Below are positions 14,423 to 17,689 of a stretch of 17,689 nucleotides of DNA, piece after piece (within the stretch, counting starts at the first letter, position 1; each line of letters starts with the position of its first letter). The stretch is from CAZSVE01 sp964610175 (GTDB taxonomy: Bacteria; Pseudomonadota; Gammaproteobacteria; HK1): the NCBI GenBank assembly GCA_964610175.1, contig CAZSVE010000062.1, positions 1 through 17,689 of the forward strand, in the 5' to 3' direction. The position numbers and the translations under genes were made by a program. The notes beneath the pieces were generated by a model. The model had not been told where the DNA came from, ran no database searches, and worked only from the letters and a program-made list of their open reading frames with translations.

Positions 14423-16285
14423 TCAAGGGGTGCGAAACGCCTGATAGATGATCTTAGCCAGATCCAAACTGATGCCCCGCACCCTGGCGAGATCCTCGAC
14501 ACCAGCGCGCTTGATACCCTGTAGTCCGCCAAATTCATTGAGCAATTGACGACGACGCTTTACACCGATGCCAGAAATTTGCTCAAGGGTGGATGTATTG
14601 CGCATGCGGGATCGCCGGGCTCTATGGCCTGCTACCGCAAAGCGATGGGCCTCATCGCGAACCTGCTGAATCAGGTGGAGCGCCGCAGAATCAGCAGGCA
14701 ATGTAAGTGGCGTTTCCCGATCGGGAGAGAATAACACCTCCAATCCCGGTTTACGCGAAGGTCCCTTGGCAACGGCCACGATCACCATTCCATGGATTTG
14801 TAACTCGGTAACCACCGAGATCGCCTGCGCCAATTGTCCTTTACCCCCATCCACAAGCAGAAGATCGGGAAGCTTGGTCTCTTCTCCTCGCAGCCGGGTA
14901 TATCGGCGCCGCAGGGCCTGCCGCAACCCCGCATAGTCATCCCCAGGTTCGACGTCCCGGAGATTAAAGCGGCGATAATCACTTTTCATTGCCCCCTTGG
15001 GACCGAATACCACACAAGACGCCACGGGGGACTCTCCTTGCGTATGGCTAACATCGAAACACTCGATGCGAGTCGGCGCTTCGTCCAGATCCAGCGCTGC
15101 TCGAAGGGTATCGAATCGTTCATCCAGTGTGCTTCGATCCGTAAGCCGCCGCGAGAGGGCCAACTCGGCATTTTGAACCGCCATGGATAACCAACGCGTG
15201 CGCTCCCCACGCTGGGGGAAAAGGACTGCGACTTTTTTGCCCGCGCGTTCACCAAGAGCTGTTTCCAATAGAGAAATATCGTGAATTGGTTCATTCACCA
15301 GGATCTGCTCCGGAAGCGCGGAATCCCGATACGTCGATAGGTAGAATTGGGGAAGAAAGGCTGTCAAAACCTCTACCGCGTCGGCGTGGATCGTATGCTG
15401 GGGAAAAAAAGTCCTATTGCCCAGATTCCGCCCCGCACGAATGAAAAAAACCTGCACTGCCGCCACGCCATCGCGGCACACAGCCGCCACGATGTCGATA
15501 TCCCGAATATTTTCGCTATTTCGTTCAGTATTGATATATTGCCGTTCCTGGATCTGGCGCAGATTCCGAACCCGATCCCGATAGTGAGCGGCAGTCTCGT
15601 AGGCCAAAGACTTTGCCGCCGCTTCCATGCGCACCACGAGATTCTCGATGATCTCCTGATCCTTGCCATCAAGAAACATAAGGGTATGTCGAACATCAAT
15701 CCCGTATACGACCTTGTCCACAAGACCGACACAAGGCGCCGTACAGCGATCGATTTGATATTGCAAACAGGGGCGAGATCGGTTACGGAAAAACGAATCC
15801 TCGCATTGTCGAATCCGAAACAGCTTCTGCAAGAGATTCAGAGTCTCGCGAACCGCGCCAGCGCTTGGAAAGGGGCCGAAATAGCGCCCCGCTGCCAACC
15901 TCGCTCCCCGGTGAAAAACCAACCTTGGAAACTCCTCCCGGGTAGATACATAGATATAAGGATAGCTCTTATCGTCGCGCAGTAAGATATTGTAGCGGGG
16001 ACTCAGTGACTTGATGAGGTTATTTTCGAGGAGGAGCGCTTCTGTTTCGGTGTGGGTAACGGTAACTTCCATGGCCCGGATACGGGAAACCATGACTTGC
16101 AATTTACCGGAAAGTGGATTAGGGCATCGGGCCTGCTCCCGGAAATAACTTGCGATCCGCTTCTTAAGATCACGAGCCTTTCCCACATACAAAACATTGC
16201 CCACCTCGTTTAGCATCCGGTATACACCCGGCTGGTTGGGGACGGTTTTCAAAAATGCCGCGTGATCGAAACTGGTACTGGTCAT
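14423..16285 (-). CDS. uvrC: Excinuclease ABC subunit C
   Basis: 620 residues, normal for UvrC, which makes both incisions around a lesion bound by UvrB. Domains in order: GIY-YIG nuclease (PGVYRMLNEVGNVLYVGKAR, 19-38), a cysteine-containing stretch (CEDSFFRNRSRPCLQYQIDR), a UVR domain (LAYETAAHYRDRVRNLRQIQ) that pairs with the UvrB tail, an RNase H-like nuclease with acidic residues in IECFDVSHTQGE and LLLVDGGKGQL, and C-terminal helix-hairpin-helix motifs (QISGIGVKRRRQLLNEFGGL and following). The gene is convergent with hsdS. It lies 8 kb from uvrB, on the same strand. Intact. Confidence 0.98.
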   Translation of the reverse strand: MTSTSFDHAAFLKTVPNQPGVYRMLNEVGNVLYVGKARDLKKRIASYFREQARCPNPLSGKLQVMVSRIRAMEVTVTHTETEALLLENNLIKSLSPRYNILLRDDKSYPYIYVSTREEFPRLVFHRGARLAAGRYFGPFPSAGAVRETLNLLQKLFRIRQCEDSFFRNRSRPCLQYQIDRCTAPCVGLVDKVVYGIDVRHTLMFLDGKDQEIIENLVVRMEAAAKSLAYETAAHYRDRVRNLRQIQERQYINTERNSENIRDIDIVAAVCRDGVAAVQVFFIRAGRNLGNRTFFPQHTIHADAVEVLTAFLPQFYLSTYRDSALPEQILVNEPIHDISLLETALGERAGKKVAVLFPQRGERTRWLSMAVQNAELALSRRLTDRSTLDERFDTLRAALDLDEAPTRIECFDVSHTQGESPVASCVVFGPKGAMKSDYRRFNLRDVEPGDDYAGLRQALRRRYTRLRGEETKLPDLLLVDGGKGQLAQAISVVTELQIHGMVIVAVAKGPSRKPGLEVLFSPDRETPLTLPADSAALHLIQQVRDEAHRFAVAGHRARRSRMRNTSTLEQISGIGVKRRRQLLNEFGGLQGIKRAGVEDLARVRGISLDLAKIIYQAFRTP

Positions 16286-16497
16286 GAATGATAAATTTTA
16301 GGCCTCCTCGAAAAATTTTGTGAGGCTCTTCAAAGAAATCCGTGGGTAGTGTGAGCCGCAGGCATCGTCGGCTTAGTCTCAAACGGTGCGACCAATCCGA
16401 AGCAAGGTGAATCGGACTGGTCTAATCCTACCTGTGCGGGTCCGTACCTGTACAGAACTACTTACTCGAACTCACCGACAGGTAGGGTATGTAGCCA
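16286..16497. other. Region upstream of uvrC, no gene seen
   Basis: It presumably contains the uvrC promoter on the minus strand. A short inverted repeat GCCTC...GAGGC (16302-16306 and 16322-16326), flanking an A/T-rich centre, lies next to the uvrC start, and AGCCG...CGGCT is seen further out. The right part, from about 16430, is probably decayed insertion-sequence DNA. Confidence 0.5.
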
Positions 16498-16640
16498 CTT
16501 CATCAGGTACGTCGTTACGGAAATGAGCGGTTGAAGCGAGCATGTGTTCAAGCAGTAAAGATTGGCTCACCTACCTACCGAAGCATCGCTTCGATCCTCA
16601 AAAAACTTGGATCGGCATCCTCCTTCTCAGAAACCAATAC
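16498..16640 (+). pseudogene. Remnant of an IS21-family transposase C-terminus (istA)
   Basis: Frame starting at 16498 reads LHQVRRYGNERLKRACVQAV followed by KIGSPTYRSIASILKKLGSA, then stops at a TGA near 16640. This matches the C-terminal RRYG-ERLE-AC-RAL-IG-SYRS-SILK signature of IstA transposases. It is preceded by an in-frame TAG at 16492, and nothing of the integrase core is visible, so only a fragment of about 40 codons survives. Confidence 0.6.
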
Positions 16641-16650
16641 CTGAACATAA

Positions 16651-16691
16651 TGCCCCTTCGGGGCAATTGGTGGCCTCATCAGGGAATGAGG
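16651..16691 (+). repeat. Two small hairpins before the IS91 transposase
   Basis: TGCCCC-ttc-GGGGCA (16651-16665) and CCTCAT-cаggga-ATGAGG (16674-16679 with 16686-16691). The second carries the AGG that could serve as the transposase ribosome site. IS91-type elements have subterminal hairpins that mark rolling-circle start and stop sites, so these may belong to the element's left end; I cannot define the boundary. Confidence 0.45.
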
Positions 16692-16704
16692 TAGAATTCG
16701 ATTC

Positions 16705-17667
16705 ATGGAAACCATCGGTAAAACTTGTTTTACTCTCAAGCAAATTTTCAAGGATAACTGGGAGCGGTTTGTTTCGAAGAACCGGTCAGGAGTTACCTTC
16801 TCTGCTGCCTACAACGTTTGGAAGGTTATGAACTGTCGGGAGCCTGGAGGCTTCGGTTATGCCACCTACGCCTGCCCCGATCATCCTGACCAAGTCACCC
16901 ACATTCCCAGAACGTGCAAAAGTCGTTTCTGTTCGGTCTGCGCCAAAATTCAAGTCGATAAATGGGTGTCTGACATGAATCGGTTGTTTCCGAATTGCCC
17001 TTATTTCCACATCACCTTCACGGTCCCATCCCAATTCCGCACATTGCTCTTTGAAAAACGGTCTTTACTGAATGCCGTTTTCTCCGCAGGTACGCAGACT
17101 CTTCTTTCCTTTCTAAGGTAACAAGGGTTTTTACCGGCAATCACCGGTGTTCTCCACACTTTCGGCAGTGACTTGAAACGCCATATCCATATTCACTTCA
17201 TCGTCAGCGCCGGTGGATTGAAGCTTTCCGGAAAGGCGGAACGGTTTACCCGGTATATCAAGCGAAAAGCGAAGAATCGCCGAGCCAAAAAACGAGCCAA
17301 GAAAAAGAAAGTTACTGTTTTACTGGATGAACCCAGCTGGATCCACTGGTCGTTCTTCCCCCACAAAATTCTTCGAAAGCGCTATCAGAATCTTCTCATC
17401 AAGTGCTTGAAAGAACGAATTCGCAAAGAGCTTTGTTCCGACAAACCGGACCCGGATCTCATGGTCTTTCCAGAACCATCGGCAATGAAGGGATTCTTCG
17501 ATGACCTTAAAAAGGAGTATGAAAACGGTTTCTTCGTTCACATTACCGAAGAGCGTACAGAGCTTGAACCAACAGTTGAATATATCGGAAGGTATGCACG
17601 GCGTCCCCCTTTATCCGAAGTCCGAATCAAAAAGATGGCTATTCATCAAATCGTGTGGGTAATGTGA
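16705..17667 (+). pseudogene. IS91-family transposase split by an in-frame TAA
   Basis: Two consecutive parts are in the same frame. The first (16705-17121) is the N-terminal zinc-binding domain: YACPDH, then RTCKSRFCSVCAKIQVDKW (C57, H60, C71, C76, C79), and HITFTVPSQFR. After the TAA at 17119-17121 the frame continues without a gap as QGFLPAITGVLHTFGSDLKR, directly into HIHIHFIVSAGG, the HUH metal-binding motif, and ends with the paired tyrosines of YIGRYARRPP. So one nonsense codon, not an indel, breaks the gene. The last few residues (after about 17630) no longer look like the family, suggesting a further frameshift near the window edge. IS91 enzymes transpose by rolling circle without target duplication. 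The annotated start ATG has AGG 13 bases upstream. Confidence 0.85.
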
Positions 17668-17689
17668 TTTTAATAACCAAGTAAACTCT
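16705..17689 (+). mobile_element. IS91-like insertion sequence, partial
   Basis: It covers the broken Y2/HUH transposase and runs off the right edge of the window. Neither terminus is defined; the left edge probably lies between the istA scrap and the hairpins at 16651. Confidence 0.7.

Noticed and set aside
1..17689. CRISPR array or RNA genes
   Set aside because: No regularly spaced direct repeats of CRISPR type and no tRNA or rRNA signatures were found; the four dispersed repeats are too far apart and too diverged.

Overview
The window looks like chromosomal DNA of a gammaproteobacterium with a GC content slightly above 50%. The best clues are a Maf protein of the YceF (7-methyl-GTP pyrophosphatase) type, gammaproteobacterial-looking UvrB and UvrC, and a short single-domain 6-phosphogluconate dehydrogenase. 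Insertion-sequence remnants, dispersed intergenic repeats and broken genes suggest a repeat-rich, rearranging genome, as in some sulfur-oxidising or symbiotic lineages. I cannot name the species.

Layout. (1) 230-4110 is a damaged defence locus on the + strand. It has an intact IetA-type AAA ATPase. The partner subtilisin-like protease IetS survives only as its C-terminal half, with the catalytic Ser but without the Asp and His parts. Between the two sits a two-gene cassette, a DUF4747-like protein and a four-helix membrane protein, in place of the missing protease half. (2) 4186-4500 is a small coiled-coil/membrane-anchor protein. (3) uvrB (-) and gnd (+) diverge, and gnd is followed by a strong hairpin. 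(4) hsdM, the DNA methylase subunit of a type I restriction-modification system, lies on the - strand, followed by maf (-). (5) 11023-11887 is a Phd-PIN toxin-antitoxin pair. Its antitoxin is broken by a small element with a 6-bp target duplication and by a +1 frameshift, while the PIN toxin keeps all four catalytic acidic residues. (6) 12070-14317 is a tightly coupled + strand operon (ATGA and GTGA overlaps): a HipA-type kinase lacking its N-terminal subdomain, a HIRAN protein that seems to carry a HipA-N/HipS-like N-terminus, and a half-length HsdS with one target recognition domain. (7) uvrC (-) is followed by an IS21 istA scrap and an IS91-family transposase split by an in-frame TAA.

How the genes relate. 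The two nucleotide-excision repair genes and the housekeeping genes (gnd, maf) are interleaved with defence or addiction modules. HsdM and HsdS are the two halves of a methyltransferase but are about 4 kb apart on opposite strands, and no hsdR is present, so the system is rearranged, or incomplete within this window. Four copies of a roughly 80-115-bp repeat, all in the same orientation, sit at gene boundaries (6590, 9781, 10579, 11884), and one supplies the stop codon of the PIN gene. The most interesting candidates for a new system are the HipT-like kinase / HIRAN-HipS / half-HsdS operon and the DUF4747 / four-TM cassette that has replaced half of ietS.
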